A stretch of 64,000 bases of DNA, taken from the NCBI RefSeq assembly GCF_041429775.1, contig NZ_CP163421.1:1054001-1118000 (forward strand), written 5' to 3'. This document shows, piece after piece, positions 17,180-26,234 of the stretch. A program made the position numbers and the translations under genes. The notes under the pieces are model-generated. The model made no database searches. It was not told the DNA's origin and saw only the letters and a list, made by a program, of their open reading frames with translations. Every line of letters begins with the position of its first letter. The stretch's first letter is position 1. The DNA is from Glycocaulis abyssi. GTDB lineage: Bacteria > Pseudomonadota > Alphaproteobacteria > Caulobacterales > Maricaulaceae.

Positions 17180-17839
17180 ATGATTACCCACATGGCTCAA
17201 CGCAAGACATCCACGCCCCCGCCCAGAGCCTGGCAGCGCATGCTGTCCGGGCGGCGTCTCGATTTGCTGGACCCTTCGCCGTTCGACATCGAGATCGAGG
17301 ATATTGCACAAGGTCTGGCGCGTGTGGCACGCTGGAACGGGCAGACGCTGGGCGAACACGCCTTTTCAGTCGCCGAGCACAGCCTGATCGTGGAGCGCCT
17401 GTGCGGCGAGCTTGAGCCGTCCTGGGCGGCAAAATGGCGCATGGCCGCCCTGCTGCACGATGCGCCCGAATATGTGATCGGTGACATGATCTCGCCCTTC
17501 AAGAGCGCGCTCGGCTTCGACTATCAGGCTTTCGAGGCAAAGCTGGAGCGCGCCGTGCACACCCGCTTCGGCCTGCCCGCCCAATTACCCAGATATGTGA
17601 AGACCACGATCAAGAAGGCGGACCGTTTGTGCGCCTTCTTCGAGGCGGTGCAGCTGGCCGGGTTCAGCGTGGAAGACGCACGCGAGTTTTTCGGCAAGCC
17701 GCCTTTGGGTTTGCGGGTAGACATACCCGTGCGCTCCACGGCAGAAGTTCAGGGCGATTATGTCGCGCGCTTCGAGGCGCTGCTGCTCGCCATGGACGAG
17801 GAAGACCGTCCGGCAGGGCGAAAGGCAGGGCGGCCATGA
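17180..17839 (+). CDS. HD-domain phosphohydrolase (YfbR-like)
   Basis: A 219-residue protein of the HD metal-dependent phosphohydrolase superfamily. Metal ligands fit FSVAEHS, LLHDAPEYVIGD and IKKADRLCAF, the arrangement in YfbR-type 5'-nucleotidases that dephosphorylate dNMPs. The N-terminal WQRMLSGRRLDLLDPSPFDI is shared by alphaproteobacterial homologues. The start at 17180 is preceded by GAGGAG at about 13 nt; 17192 is another option. It overlaps the next gene by 4 nt. Confidence 0.8.
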   Translation: MITHMAQRKTSTPPPRAWQRMLSGRRLDLLDPSPFDIEIEDIAQGLARVARWNGQTLGEHAFSVAEHSLIVERLCGELEPSWAAKWRMAALLHDAPEYVIGDMISPFKSALGFDYQAFEAKLERAVHTRFGLPAQLPRYVKTTIKKADRLCAFFEAVQLAGFSVEDAREFFGKPPLGLRVDIPVRSTAEVQGDYVARFEALLLAMDEEDRPAGRKAGRP

Positions 17840-18819
17840 GCCCGTCGCGTCCGCCCCTTCCGGTATCCAAGGGTCTGGTGGTCGGCCTGAACGCCGTGAT
17901 CTTTGCCAGCGAGAACGGCGAGCCGCGCGTGCTGGTCACGCAAGGGCTGGCGACGCCGGAAGCCGCCCTGCCCTTCGGCCCGTTCGACCCTGACGCTCAC
18001 CGCACATTTGAGATCGGTCTGCGCGAATGGGTGCGCGGCCAGACCGGGTTCGAGCTCGGCTATGTCGAGCAGCTCTACACATTCGGCGACCGTGGGCGCG
18101 AAGCCCCGCTGGCGGCGCTCACGGGCGCGGCCGGTGCACGCGTGATCTCGCTGGGCTATCTCGGCCTTGCCCGTGAAGCGCGCGAGCTGTCGGGCCTTGG
18201 CGCGCGCTGGGCAAGCTGGAACGAATTCTTCCCGTGGGAAGACCATCGCCATGGCCGCCCGCCCGTGATCGATGAGCTGCTGGCGCCTGCCTTGCGCAGC
18301 TGGGCCGATGAGGCGGGCGCTCCGGGCGGCCGCGCCGCCCGGCTGGAGCGGGTACGCACCAATTTCGCCCTTGATGGCCTTGTCTGGAACGAGGAGCGCG
18401 CGCTCGACCGGTATGAGCTGCTCTACGAAGCAGGGCTGGTGGCAGAAGCCGCGCGCGATCAGGGCGAACCGGTACTCGCAGTTGCCGGAACCGGACAGAT
18501 CATGGCGTCCGACCACCGGCGCATCCTGGCGACCGCCATCTCGCGCCTGCGCGGCAAGGTGAAATACCGCCCGGTCGTGTTCGAGCTGATGGGCGACACC
18601 TTCACGCTATCCGAGTTGCAGCGCATGGTGGAAGGCATAGCCGGTTTCGCCCTGCACAAGCAGAATTTCCGCCGCGCGCTCGACCGGGCAGGCTTCGTCG
18701 AAGGCACGGGCCGGTTCGAGGCGCGCACGGGCGGACGCCCGGCAGAGCTTTACCGCTTCCGCAAGGAGGCCGTCAGCGCGGGCCCGGCGCTGGGACTAGC
18801 CATACCCCGGCTGAAGTAG
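17836..18819 (+). CDS. Nudix-winged helix regulator (NrtR/NadQ-like)
   Basis: A 327-residue protein with a Nudix-like N-terminal domain and a C-terminal winged-helix segment (about residues 230-310, FTLSELQRMVEGIAGFALHKQNFRRAL). The Nudix box is degenerate (LREWVRGQTGF), as in NrtR-type proteins that sense ADP-ribose or NAD metabolites and repress NAD genes. The stretch VEQLYTFGDRGR is also typical of NrtR. Family members are annotated as NAD regulators in alphaproteobacteria. No nad genes are adjacent, so the target is open; the coupled HD gene is one candidate. Confidence 0.75.
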   Translation: MSPSRPPLPVSKGLVVGLNAVIFASENGEPRVLVTQGLATPEAALPFGPFDPDAHRTFEIGLREWVRGQTGFELGYVEQLYTFGDRGREAPLAALTGAAGARVISLGYLGLAREARELSGLGARWASWNEFFPWEDHRHGRPPVIDELLAPALRSWADEAGAPGGRAARLERVRTNFALDGLVWNEERALDRYELLYEAGLVAEAARDQGEPVLAVAGTGQIMASDHRRILATAISRLRGKVKYRPVVFELMGDTFTLSELQRMVEGIAGFALHKQNFRRALDRAGFVEGTGRFEARTGGRPAELYRFRKEAVSAGPALGLAIPRLK

Positions 18820-18824
18820 ATCGC

Positions 18825-18854
18825 TTGACAATGCGAACGAACGTTCGCACATAA
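18825..18854 (+). promoter_or_regulatory. tetR promoter with embedded operator
   Basis: A consensus -35 TTGACA (18825-18830) and a weak -10 (CACATA/ACATAA, ending 18854) flank a perfect palindrome at 18832-18849: TGCGAACG, two bases, CGTTCGCA. Its position between the promoter elements implies repression, most likely self-regulation by the TetR protein. The -10 ends 5 nt before the ATG, so the mRNA is probably leaderless or nearly so. Confidence 0.7.
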
Positions 18855-18859
18855 GCGGC

Positions 18860-19447
18860 ATGCCACACGAAAAATCCACCCGGACCCGTATCGTCGAAAC
18901 CGCGCTGGAGGAGATGTCCAACGGCGGGCTTGCCACCTTGTCCATCGGCCATCTGGCCAAGGCGTGTTCCATGTCGAAAAGCGGGCTGTTTGCCCATTTC
19001 GGCGGCCAGGAAGCGCTGCAGATCTCGGTGATCGAAGCCGCCATCGAGCAATTCCGCCAGCAGGTGGTCGAGCCTGCCCGCCAGCAGAGCGGTACGCTGG
19101 CGCGTATCGAAATGCTGGGCGCGAACTGGACAGACTGGCTCTTGCGCGACCCATCGCGCCCCTGCCCGATCCTGCAGGCCGCGTTTGAAGCCCCGGCCCT
19201 GACACCCAAAGCGGCTGAGCTGGCCCGGCAGGCACGGCGCGGCTGGACAGACTGGGTGGAGCGCCTCGCCAAGCTGGCCATCCACGAGGGCGGATTTGCC
19301 GCCACTACCGACGCCAAGCGCTTCGCCTTCCAGTTCGAGGCGATTGGTGTGGGCTGTCAGTCCTGGTCCGTGGTTCAGGGGCGCGACGAGGCCGGACGGC
19401 TGACCCGCGCCAGCTTCACCGCCCTAATTGACAGCGCACGGGCCTGA
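18860..19447 (+). CDS. TetR-family transcriptional regulator
   Basis: A 195-residue repressor. The N-terminal helix-turn-helix lies at about residues 20-50 (GLATLSIGHLAKACSMSKSGLFAHFGGQEAL). The C-terminal ligand-binding domain matches the TetR_C family with WTDWLLRDPSRPCPILQAAFE. It is followed 7 nt later by an alpha/beta hydrolase, which is probably its regulated partner. No Shine-Dalgarno sequence is evident before the ATG. Confidence 0.9.
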   Translation: MPHEKSTRTRIVETALEEMSNGGLATLSIGHLAKACSMSKSGLFAHFGGQEALQISVIEAAIEQFRQQVVEPARQQSGTLARIEMLGANWTDWLLRDPSRPCPILQAAFEAPALTPKAAELARQARRGWTDWVERLAKLAIHEGGFAATTDAKRFAFQFEAIGVGCQSWSVVQGRDEAGRLTRASFTALIDSARA

Positions 19448-19454
19448 TCCGGCC

Positions 19455-20279
19455 ATGAAAGTATCGATTGCCATGGCCAACACGATGGCCGTTATCGCGC
19501 CGCGCCGCTTTCGCGATGTGGTGGCCAGCCGCTTCGTGCGACCGCGTGTGCGCCAGCAGACCGATACGGGCCGGGAGTTTCTGGCAACGCTGGAGGCAGG
19601 ATGGATCGAGGGTCCGCTTGGCCGCCAGCGCATCTATACCGGCGGCACCGGCCCGTCCGTCTTCTTCCAGCACGGCTGGGAGGCCGACGCAGCCGATCTC
19701 ACCAGCCAGGCAGAGCACCTGCTGGCCAGCGGCTTTCGCGTGGTGCTGCTTGACGGGCCAGCTCATGGCGCTTCGGAGGGCGAGATTGCCACCCTGCCGC
19801 TCTTTGCCGAAGGGATTGGTGCGGCCGCCGCCACGCTCGGCCAGCCCTTCGCCGTCGTTGCCCACTCCATGGGCGCTGCTGCGTCGGTGATCGCGATGAG
19901 CGAGGGAGAGCTTGTCCCGCAAGCCTTCGTGGCGCTGGCCTCGCCCTGCTCGCTTAGCGACAATATCGCGTTTCAGGCCGGATCAATGGGGCTGTCGGGG
20001 CGCGCGATCAGGCTGATGCAGGACGGTATCGAGACGCGGCTGAAAACCCCCATTTCCCGCTTTGACATCGCACGCGACGCACCGGCCATGACGGCCCGCG
20101 CGCTTTTCATCTACGGCGACAGGGATGTGATCGTCCCTGCGAGTGCAGGCGAAAAAGCCTCACAGCACTGGCCGGGTGCCAGGCTGGACATCAGGCCCGG
20201 CCTTGGCCATCGCGGCGTATTGCGTGACCCCGGCGTCCTGGCCGAAGTGGCGCGCTTTCTGGACGGGGTGCGGGGGTAA
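19455..20279 (+). CDS. Alpha/beta hydrolase
   Basis: A 274-residue alpha/beta-fold hydrolase. The nucleophile elbow is AHSMGAA, the oxyanion region is FFQHGWEA, the catalytic Asp fits YGDRDVIV, and the His fits GLGHRG. The first 40 residues (PRRFRDVVASRFVRPRVRQQ) precede the fold. The start at 19455 was chosen because the upstream ATG lies inside tetR. It may be an esterase or lipase controlled by the TetR protein; substrate unknown. Confidence 0.85.
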   Translation: MKVSIAMANTMAVIAPRRFRDVVASRFVRPRVRQQTDTGREFLATLEAGWIEGPLGRQRIYTGGTGPSVFFQHGWEADAADLTSQAEHLLASGFRVVLLDGPAHGASEGEIATLPLFAEGIGAAAATLGQPFAVVAHSMGAAASVIAMSEGELVPQAFVALASPCSLSDNIAFQAGSMGLSGRAIRLMQDGIETRLKTPISRFDIARDAPAMTARALFIYGDRDVIVPASAGEKASQHWPGARLDIRPGLGHRGVLRDPGVLAEVARFLDGVRG

Positions 20280-20284
20280 AGCCC

Positions 20285-22303
20285 CTACGCCCCGATAATC
20301 CCGCCATCAAGGCGCCGAATCGCCACCGTGGCCGAGCGCGGCAGCGCGTCACCGCCATCCGGCCAGTGACTGTCGAAATTGCCGCTGGCGAAGTCCTCCG
20401 GCGAGGTTGTCGCGCCGGGGTGCTGAACATTGACGAAGATGGTGCGGTGATCGGGCGTCGTGACTACGCCGGTAATCTCCTGTCCTACCGGGCCGGTCAG
20501 GAAGCGCTTGATTTCACCCGTCTCCGGATTGGCCGCCAGCATGGCGTTATTACCGAACGGGACGTGATTGCCCTGATACATCACGCCTTCGGAAATATCG
20601 GTCTGAATCCAGAGGCGCCGGTCAGCATCCATCCACAGCCCGTCGGGGCTGGAGAAGATGTTGTTGTCGTCGAGCGGATTGCCGTTCATGTCGCGGCTGT
20701 CGCTTTCAGGACCAGCGACCACGAACAGATCCCAGTTGAAGCGCGTGGCGGTCTGATCGCCATCCTCGTGCCAGCGCACGATCTGGCCAAAGGCATTCGG
20801 CGCGCGCGGATTGACGCCATCGGTCTGGTCCTCGCTGCGCCGGGTATTGTTCGTCAATGTGAAATAGACGGCGCGCGTGTCGAAATCGACCGTGCCCCAC
20901 TCGGGCCGGTCCATCGGGGTCGCGCCCACAATGTCGGCGGCAGTGCGTGTGTTGATGAGGACATCGCCCTGATCGGTGAAGCCATTGCCCTCATCGAGGC
21001 CGTTCTGGCCATAGACCAGCGGCAACCACTCGCCCGTGCCGTCATCGTTGAACTTCGCGACATAGAGCGTGCCGGTATCGAGGATGTCTCCGCGCGTCAC
21101 GCCGGGCTCATAAAGCCCTTCGGAAACAAACTTGTAGATGTATTCAAAGCGGGAATCGTCGCCCGAATAGCAGACCACGGGCTGGCCCGCCTCGGCAGGG
21201 GCGAAAACGACACCTTCATGGGCAAAGCGGCCAAGCGTGGTGCGCTTCACCGGCGTGGAGTCCGGATCAAACGGATCGATTTCCGTCATCCAGCCAAACA
21301 TGTTGGGTTCGTTGCGGTAATCACCGGCAGCGCTGTCGGCTTTCGTTGACGCATCAAAACGCACAAACCCGTCCCCGCCATCATCGGCCAGATGCCAGTT
21401 ATGACGGCCAACATCGGTGCGCACGCCGTAGCGGGCATGTTCACGCGGCAGTTCCCCATCCAGATTGACGAAATAGCCCGACCAGTTCTCTTCCGCCGCC
21501 ATATAGGTGTTCCACGGGGTGACGCCGTGGGCGCAGTTGGACAGCGTGCCACGCGTGTGGGTGCCTTCCGGGCTGTAGAGCGTCGCCATCTTGGCGTGAC
21601 CGCGCGCAGGCCCCGCAATCTCCATGCGGGTCAGGCCGGTGATACGCCGGTTGCGCGGATCGGGAACGATTGCCCAGTTGCCATTGCCGTCATCGCGCAT
21701 GCGCACGACCGAGACGCCATGCGCGTTCAGCTCTTTGAGGACGTGGTCAGCGTCGCGCGGCCCGGCGTGATTGGGCGTTGCCCAAGTCTGCAGCTCGCTG
21801 CCCTGCGCCGAGCCATAATGCAAAAAGCGCGGCTCGATATATTCGTGGTTCAGCACCAGTAGCCCGTCGGTGGAGCTCCCCTCCCACGGATCATCGCCCT
21901 CGATCGGAAAGAAGTGCATGCCGTCATGGTGCATGCCGGCCTGATGGGCCTGATCCTCGCCGGTATTGTCCGGCCCGAAGGCGGGCATATGCCCGCTGAT
22001 CGCATCGCCCCAGCGATAGATGACTTTCGCCTCATACCCTTCAGGCACGACGAAGCGGTCCGTGATGTCGACCGGAACCGGGTCAAAGCCGAGCGTCGGG
22101 CCCGCAGAGGCCGCCTCGGCCTCATTCGCCCCGCACGCTGCCAGCGGAGCGGCAAACATGCCCGCAACCGTCACGCTCAAGCCACCACGCAAAATCGCCC
22201 GTCTGGAAAGCCGTGCTTCCACAACGTCAGCAAAGGGGCGATTTCCAGACTCATTGGCTTCCGGCTCGAAATCGGGATCGAGTCGTGTGGCAAGATCAGT
22301 CAT
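20285..22303 (-). CDS. PhoX-like phosphatase, Tat-exported (DUF839)
   Basis: A 672-residue exported protein of the PhoX/DUF839 family, whose characterised members are calcium/iron-dependent alkaline phosphatases. The N-terminus carries a twin-arginine signal (SRRAILRGGL, RR at 34-35) followed by PLAAC, which could be a lipobox with C57. The family hallmark CAHGVTPWNTYMAAEENW is present, as are several DGLWMDADRRLWI-type beta-propeller repeats. GGAG precedes the start at 22303. A candidate Pho box lies upstream. Confidence 0.87.
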   Translation of the reverse strand: MTDLATRLDPDFEPEANESGNRPFADVVEARLSRRAILRGGLSVTVAGMFAAPLAACGANEAEAASAGPTLGFDPVPVDITDRFVVPEGYEAKVIYRWGDAISGHMPAFGPDNTGEDQAHQAGMHHDGMHFFPIEGDDPWEGSSTDGLLVLNHEYIEPRFLHYGSAQGSELQTWATPNHAGPRDADHVLKELNAHGVSVVRMRDDGNGNWAIVPDPRNRRITGLTRMEIAGPARGHAKMATLYSPEGTHTRGTLSNCAHGVTPWNTYMAAEENWSGYFVNLDGELPREHARYGVRTDVGRHNWHLADDGGDGFVRFDASTKADSAAGDYRNEPNMFGWMTEIDPFDPDSTPVKRTTLGRFAHEGVVFAPAEAGQPVVCYSGDDSRFEYIYKFVSEGLYEPGVTRGDILDTGTLYVAKFNDDGTGEWLPLVYGQNGLDEGNGFTDQGDVLINTRTAADIVGATPMDRPEWGTVDFDTRAVYFTLTNNTRRSEDQTDGVNPRAPNAFGQIVRWHEDGDQTATRFNWDLFVVAGPESDSRDMNGNPLDDNNIFSSPDGLWMDADRRLWIQTDISEGVMYQGNHVPFGNNAMLAANPETGEIKRFLTGPVGQEITGVVTTPDHRTIFVNVQHPGATTSPEDFASGNFDSHWPDGGDALPRSATVAIRRLDGGIIGA

Positions 22304-22357
22304 TGCAGGCTCCGGGGAGTTTCTTCGTGGGGTGCGATATGGGCCTAGCAGGCCAGT

Positions 22358-22375
22358 GTGACGAGGGTGTGATAC
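22358..22375 (-). promoter_or_regulatory. Candidate Pho box upstream of phoX-like gene
   Basis: On the minus strand GTATCAC and TCGTCAC are spaced 11 bases apart start to start, the geometry of PhoB half-sites (CTGTCAT, four bases, CTGTCAT). Each half matches only four or five of seven positions. It lies 55-72 nt before the gene. Weak evidence. Confidence 0.3.
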
Positions 22376-22462
22376 AGGCAAAATCGTTTTCAGGGACGCT
22401 TTGCCGCAGTTTGCATCCGCCGCCCCTTGCCTTTGTCCGGCGCACACGCCAAGCCTTGCGCG

Positions 22463-23437
22463 ATGAGCGATAAAGCCCCCTCACCCGTTCTGCCATCACA
22501 CGATGACGTGAACCTGGACCGCGCCGCAGCGATCCTGGGTGAAGGAGGGCTGGTGGCGGTGCCGACCGAGACCGTCTACGGGCTGGCCGCCGACGCCACC
22601 AGTCCGCACGCCATTGCGGCGCTATACGCCGCCAAGGGCAGGCCGCGCTTTAACCCTCTGATCGCGCATGTGGACAGTCTGGAGCGCGCCCTGTCACTGG
22701 TAGACTTGTCCCCGGCCGCGCAGGCGCTGGCAAAAACGGTCTGGCCCGGCCCGCTGACACTGGTGGGCCGTCACCGCGATGACAGCCCGGTGTGCGATCT
22801 GGCGCGGGCCGGCCTTGATACGCTGGCCGTGCGCTGGCCGGATTCGCCCGCCATGACCGGGCTGATATCCCGCCTGAACCGTCCACTGGCCGCACCAAGC
22901 GCGAATCGTTCAGGCAGTATCAGTCCAACAACGGCGCAGCACGTGGCGGACAGCCTCGGCAGCCGCGTCAATCTCATACTCGATGGCGGGCCATGCCGGG
23001 TGGGGCTGGAAAGCACGATCCTTGCCGATACGCCGGACGGGCTCGTCATGCTGCGGGCCGGCGCGCTGGAGGCTGAGCACATAGAAGCACTCACGGGTAA
23101 AGCCTTGAAGAGAGCCGATGCCAGTGCCGCCATTGCCGCGCCCGGCATGCTCAAAAGCCATTACGCGCCGGACTGCCCCTTGCGCCTGAATGTTACCGAG
23201 CCTGCACCCGGCGAGACCTATCTGGCGTTTGGCCAATGGCGCGGAGACTTTGCCAACGCCGTGCTGGACCTCTCCTCCACCGGTGATCTGGCCGAAGCAG
23301 CCGCGCGGCTCTTTGCGCACTTGCGAAAAGCCGATGCACTGGGCAAACCCATAGCGGTCGCCCCGATCCCGCCAGAGGGGCTGGGCGAGGCCATCAATGA
23401 CCGGCTTGCCCGTGCGGCAGCCCCGAAGGACAATTGA
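22463..23437 (+). CDS. tsaC: L-threonylcarbamoyladenylate synthase (Sua5 type)
   Basis: A 324-residue enzyme that makes threonylcarbamoyl-AMP for the t6A37 tRNA modification. The YrdC fold is shown by VAVPTETVYGLAADA, AAKGRPRFNPLIAHV, WPGPLTLV, and AAPSANRSGSISPTTA. A linker and C-terminal Sua5 domain (from about residue 215, with PGMLKSHYAPDCPL) make it the long form rather than short TsaC. The start at 22463 follows the divergent PhoX promoter region. Confidence 0.93.
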   Translation: MSDKAPSPVLPSHDDVNLDRAAAILGEGGLVAVPTETVYGLAADATSPHAIAALYAAKGRPRFNPLIAHVDSLERALSLVDLSPAAQALAKTVWPGPLTLVGRHRDDSPVCDLARAGLDTLAVRWPDSPAMTGLISRLNRPLAAPSANRSGSISPTTAQHVADSLGSRVNLILDGGPCRVGLESTILADTPDGLVMLRAGALEAEHIEALTGKALKRADASAAIAAPGMLKSHYAPDCPLRLNVTEPAPGETYLAFGQWRGDFANAVLDLSSTGDLAEAAARLFAHLRKADALGKPIAVAPIPPEGLGEAINDRLARAAAPKDN

Positions 23438-23467
23438 GGTCTGAACCCGTCAGCAGGCAAATTCCAC

Positions 23468-23848
23468 ATGGACACCCAGACAGCCAAACCACACTTCCCG
23501 CGCTCGCAATGGATACCTGATGGCGTCTATGTCGTGCGCTTCCGCAGCCCGCTGGACCAGTCCGGCGGTGTGGTCACCCTGCGTAATGGCCGCGCAACGG
23601 GCGGCGACAGCAGCTATTATTATGACGGCTATCTGGAAGATGGCCCCGATGGCCCGGTTGCGCGCATGCTGTTCGTGCGCCACCGGCCAGAGACCGTTTC
23701 AGTGGTCGGGGATGTGAGCCGGTTCAGGGTCGTGTTTGATGGCAGGACCGAGGGTGAACTTTACCATCTCGAAGGCCGCATGGACCGCGCACCCGGCCTG
23801 AAGCTGACCGCCGTGATGACACGCCTGCCCGTCGAACTTGAGGACTAG
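23468..23848 (+). CDS. GrlR-like domain protein
   Basis: A 126-residue protein resembling the GrlR family: IPDGVYVVRFRSPLDQSGGVVTLRNG, then GGDSSYYYDGYLEDG, then an alternating beta pattern. GrlR in attaching-effacing E. coli restrains the activator GrlA of type III secretion. No secretion genes are near, so here it is best seen as a conserved beta-barrel fold of unknown role. It lies between tsaC and a dehydrogenase on the same strand with short gaps. Confidence 0.65.
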   Translation: MDTQTAKPHFPRSQWIPDGVYVVRFRSPLDQSGGVVTLRNGRATGGDSSYYYDGYLEDGPDGPVARMLFVRHRPETVSVVGDVSRFRVVFDGRTEGELYHLEGRMDRAPGLKLTAVMTRLPVELED

Positions 23849-23857
23849 TTTCCTGCC

Positions 23858-25267
23858 ATGAGCAGCCTGCCCCCTGCCCTCGCATCACTGACCGCATCGC
23901 TGGACCCCAAATCGTGGTCCATTGATCCAGCCGAGCTGGAAAGCCATGCGCGCGACTGGCGCGGGCGTTATGCGGGCGGTACGCCGCTAGTCCTCAAACC
24001 GGCCAGTACGCAGGAGGCCACGCGCATGCTCGCCGCCTGCAATGAGGCGCGCATCGCCGTGATGCCCCAGGGCGGCATTACCGGGCTGGTGGGTGCCTCC
24101 ACCCCTGCCAATGAGGTCGTCATCTCGATGAAGCGGATGAATGCCATCCGCGAGATCGATACCGCCAACGAGTCCATGACCGTGGAGGCCGGCGCGGTGC
24201 TGCAGACCGTGCAGGACGCCGCCCGCGACGCAGGCAAGCTCTTTCCCTTGAGCCTCGGCGCTCAAGGCTCTGCCATGATTGGCGGGCTGATCTCCACCAA
24301 TGCGGGCGGGGTGCAGGTGCTGCGCTATGGCATGATGCGCGATCTGGTGCTGGGACTGGAAGCGGTGCTGCCAGACGGGCGCGTGCTGAGTGGGCTGTCG
24401 GGCCTGCGCAAGGACAATACCGGCTATGACCTCAAACAGCTTTTCATCGGCGCGGAAGGCACGCTGGGTCTCGTCACCGCCGCCACGCTGAAGCTCTTCC
24501 CGCGCCCGGCATCGGTGAGCGTCGCCATCGCGGCAGTCAGCACCCCGGACGCGGCAGTGAGCCTGCTGGGCCATCTCAAAGACCGCACGGGCGGCGCGGT
24601 CAGCGCGTTCGAGCTGATCTCCGGCTTCGCCATGGAGCTGGTCTGCCAGCACGTTCCGGGCGCACGCTCGCCCCTGGAAGGTTCCCCCGAATGGATGGTG
24701 CTGATCGAGCTGTCGAGCGCAGAAGAGGAACGGGCCGGCATATTGATGGAAACCGCACTGGAGAGCGCGTTCGAGGCCGGGCTGGTGTCGGACGCCGCAC
24801 TGGCACAATCGGACGCGCAGGCCGCCCAGTTCTGGGCCTTGCGTGAAAACGTGCCGGAAGGCGAGAAGGCACACGGCAAGGCCGCCAAGCACGACGTGTC
24901 CGTGCCGGTCTCACGCATGGCGGCGTTCATGCGCGAAGCAACCGAAAGGGCCGAAGCGCTGGTCGAGGGCTCCCGCGTGATCGCGTTCGGCCATGTCGGC
25001 GATGGCAATGTGCATTTCAACCTGGCCGCCCGCGAGCCGGGCGCCGGTGAGGATTTCATCGCCAGCGCCGCGCCCGCCACCCGGCTGATCTACGATCTTG
25101 TGGACAAGCATCACGGCTCGATCTCGGCCGAGCACGGCATCGGCATTCTCAAACAGGCCGAACTGAAAGCGCGAAAGCCCGTAGAGGTGGAGCTGATGCG
25201 GACCATCAAGGCAGTGCTCGACCCCAACAATATAATGAACCCGCGCATACTGACCGGGCTGGAGTGA
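23858..25267 (+). CDS. FAD-linked oxidoreductase (GlcD / D-2-hydroxyacid type)
   Basis: A 469-residue flavoprotein of the FAD_binding_4 plus FAD-oxidase C architecture. The PP loop appears as VMPQGGITGLVGAS, with the later FAD segment LGAQGSAMIGGLISTNAGG. The C-terminal domain ends with FGHVGDGNVHFNLAA and HGSISAEHGIG, which hold the metal/substrate histidines. Relatives oxidise glycolate, D-lactate or D-2-hydroxyglutarate; the exact substrate cannot be assigned. It is cytoplasmic, with no TM segment. Confidence 0.88.
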   Translation: MSSLPPALASLTASLDPKSWSIDPAELESHARDWRGRYAGGTPLVLKPASTQEATRMLAACNEARIAVMPQGGITGLVGASTPANEVVISMKRMNAIREIDTANESMTVEAGAVLQTVQDAARDAGKLFPLSLGAQGSAMIGGLISTNAGGVQVLRYGMMRDLVLGLEAVLPDGRVLSGLSGLRKDNTGYDLKQLFIGAEGTLGLVTAATLKLFPRPASVSVAIAAVSTPDAAVSLLGHLKDRTGGAVSAFELISGFAMELVCQHVPGARSPLEGSPEWMVLIELSSAEEERAGILMETALESAFEAGLVSDAALAQSDAQAAQFWALRENVPEGEKAHGKAAKHDVSVPVSRMAAFMREATERAEALVEGSRVIAFGHVGDGNVHFNLAAREPGAGEDFIASAAPATRLIYDLVDKHHGSISAEHGIGILKQAELKARKPVEVELMRTIKAVLDPNNIMNPRILTGLE

Positions 25268-25358
25268 GTCCCGGCGGCCCGTGCCATTGGCAATTTCGGG
25301 GAACGCCCCTATTTCGATAGACACAATCACTGGAAATTGCAGGCGAGACCCAACCTTC

Positions 25359-26141
25359 ATGCTTATCCTTCTCTCCCCGGCCAAGCAGCTCGATTTCGAA
25401 CCGGCCCGTCCGGAGCTGGAGACCAGCCGGCCCGCGCTTCTGACGCGTACCGCAGAGCTGTCAAAGACCACATCGAAGCTGTCGCGGGCCAAGCTGCGCC
25501 AGCTCATGCACATTTCCGATGATCTGGCCGCGCTCAATGTGGAGCGTTTCAAGGCGTTCAACCCTGAGAGCGAAGACGGCAAAGCCGCGGCACTGGCCTT
25601 CGCGGGCGAGGTTTATCGTGGTCTTGATGCGGCAAACCTGACCAAGGACGATCTGCAATGGGCGCAGGACCATCTGCGCATACTCTCCGGGCTCTATGGC
25701 GCCTTGCGTCCGCTCGATGCCATCCAGCCCTACCGCCTCGAAATGGGCACACGGCTGAAGACAAAGAAGGGCGCAAACCTCTATGATTTCTGGGGTGATG
25801 ATATCGCGGACGAACTCACCCGCACACTGGACGGCCATCCCCATCCGGTCATCGTCAATCTGGCGTCCAACGAGTATGCGAAAGCCGCCCGCCTGACGAA
25901 GATGAAGGCGCGCGTCATCACGGTCGACTTCAAGGAAGAGAAGGACGGCCAGCTGCGCGCCCTGATGGTCTATGCCAAGAAGGCACGCGGCATGATGGCC
26001 CGCTGGATCATCGAAAACCGGGTGGAAGATCCGGCCCTGCTTTCCCGTTTCAATGTCGAGGGTTACAAGCTCGACAAGGCCGGATCAAAGCCGGACCGGC
26101 TCCTGTTCACCCGCCCGCAGCCGCCTTTAAAGAAAGGCTGA
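25359..26141 (+). CDS. yaaA: Peroxide stress protein YaaA
   Basis: A 260-residue UPF0246/DUF328 protein. MLILLSPAKQLDFE, LYGALRPLDAIQPYRLEMGT and NLASNEYAKAA are family signatures. In E. coli YaaA lowers free iron under hydrogen peroxide and binds DNA. I rejected the longer in-frame start at 25281 because family members begin MLILLSPAK. Confidence 0.95.
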   Translation: MLILLSPAKQLDFEPARPELETSRPALLTRTAELSKTTSKLSRAKLRQLMHISDDLAALNVERFKAFNPESEDGKAAALAFAGEVYRGLDAANLTKDDLQWAQDHLRILSGLYGALRPLDAIQPYRLEMGTRLKTKKGANLYDFWGDDIADELTRTLDGHPHPVIVNLASNEYAKAARLTKMKARVITVDFKEEKDGQLRALMVYAKKARGMMARWIIENRVEDPALLSRFNVEGYKLDKAGSKPDRLLFTRPQPPLKKG

Positions 26142-26234
26142 GCGCTACGGCGCAGCCTTGACAAAACCGGCGCAAACCGTCTTCTGCACCGCAACAATTC
26201 CCGACACAGGGCCGTTATGGCTAAGGAGACAGGC

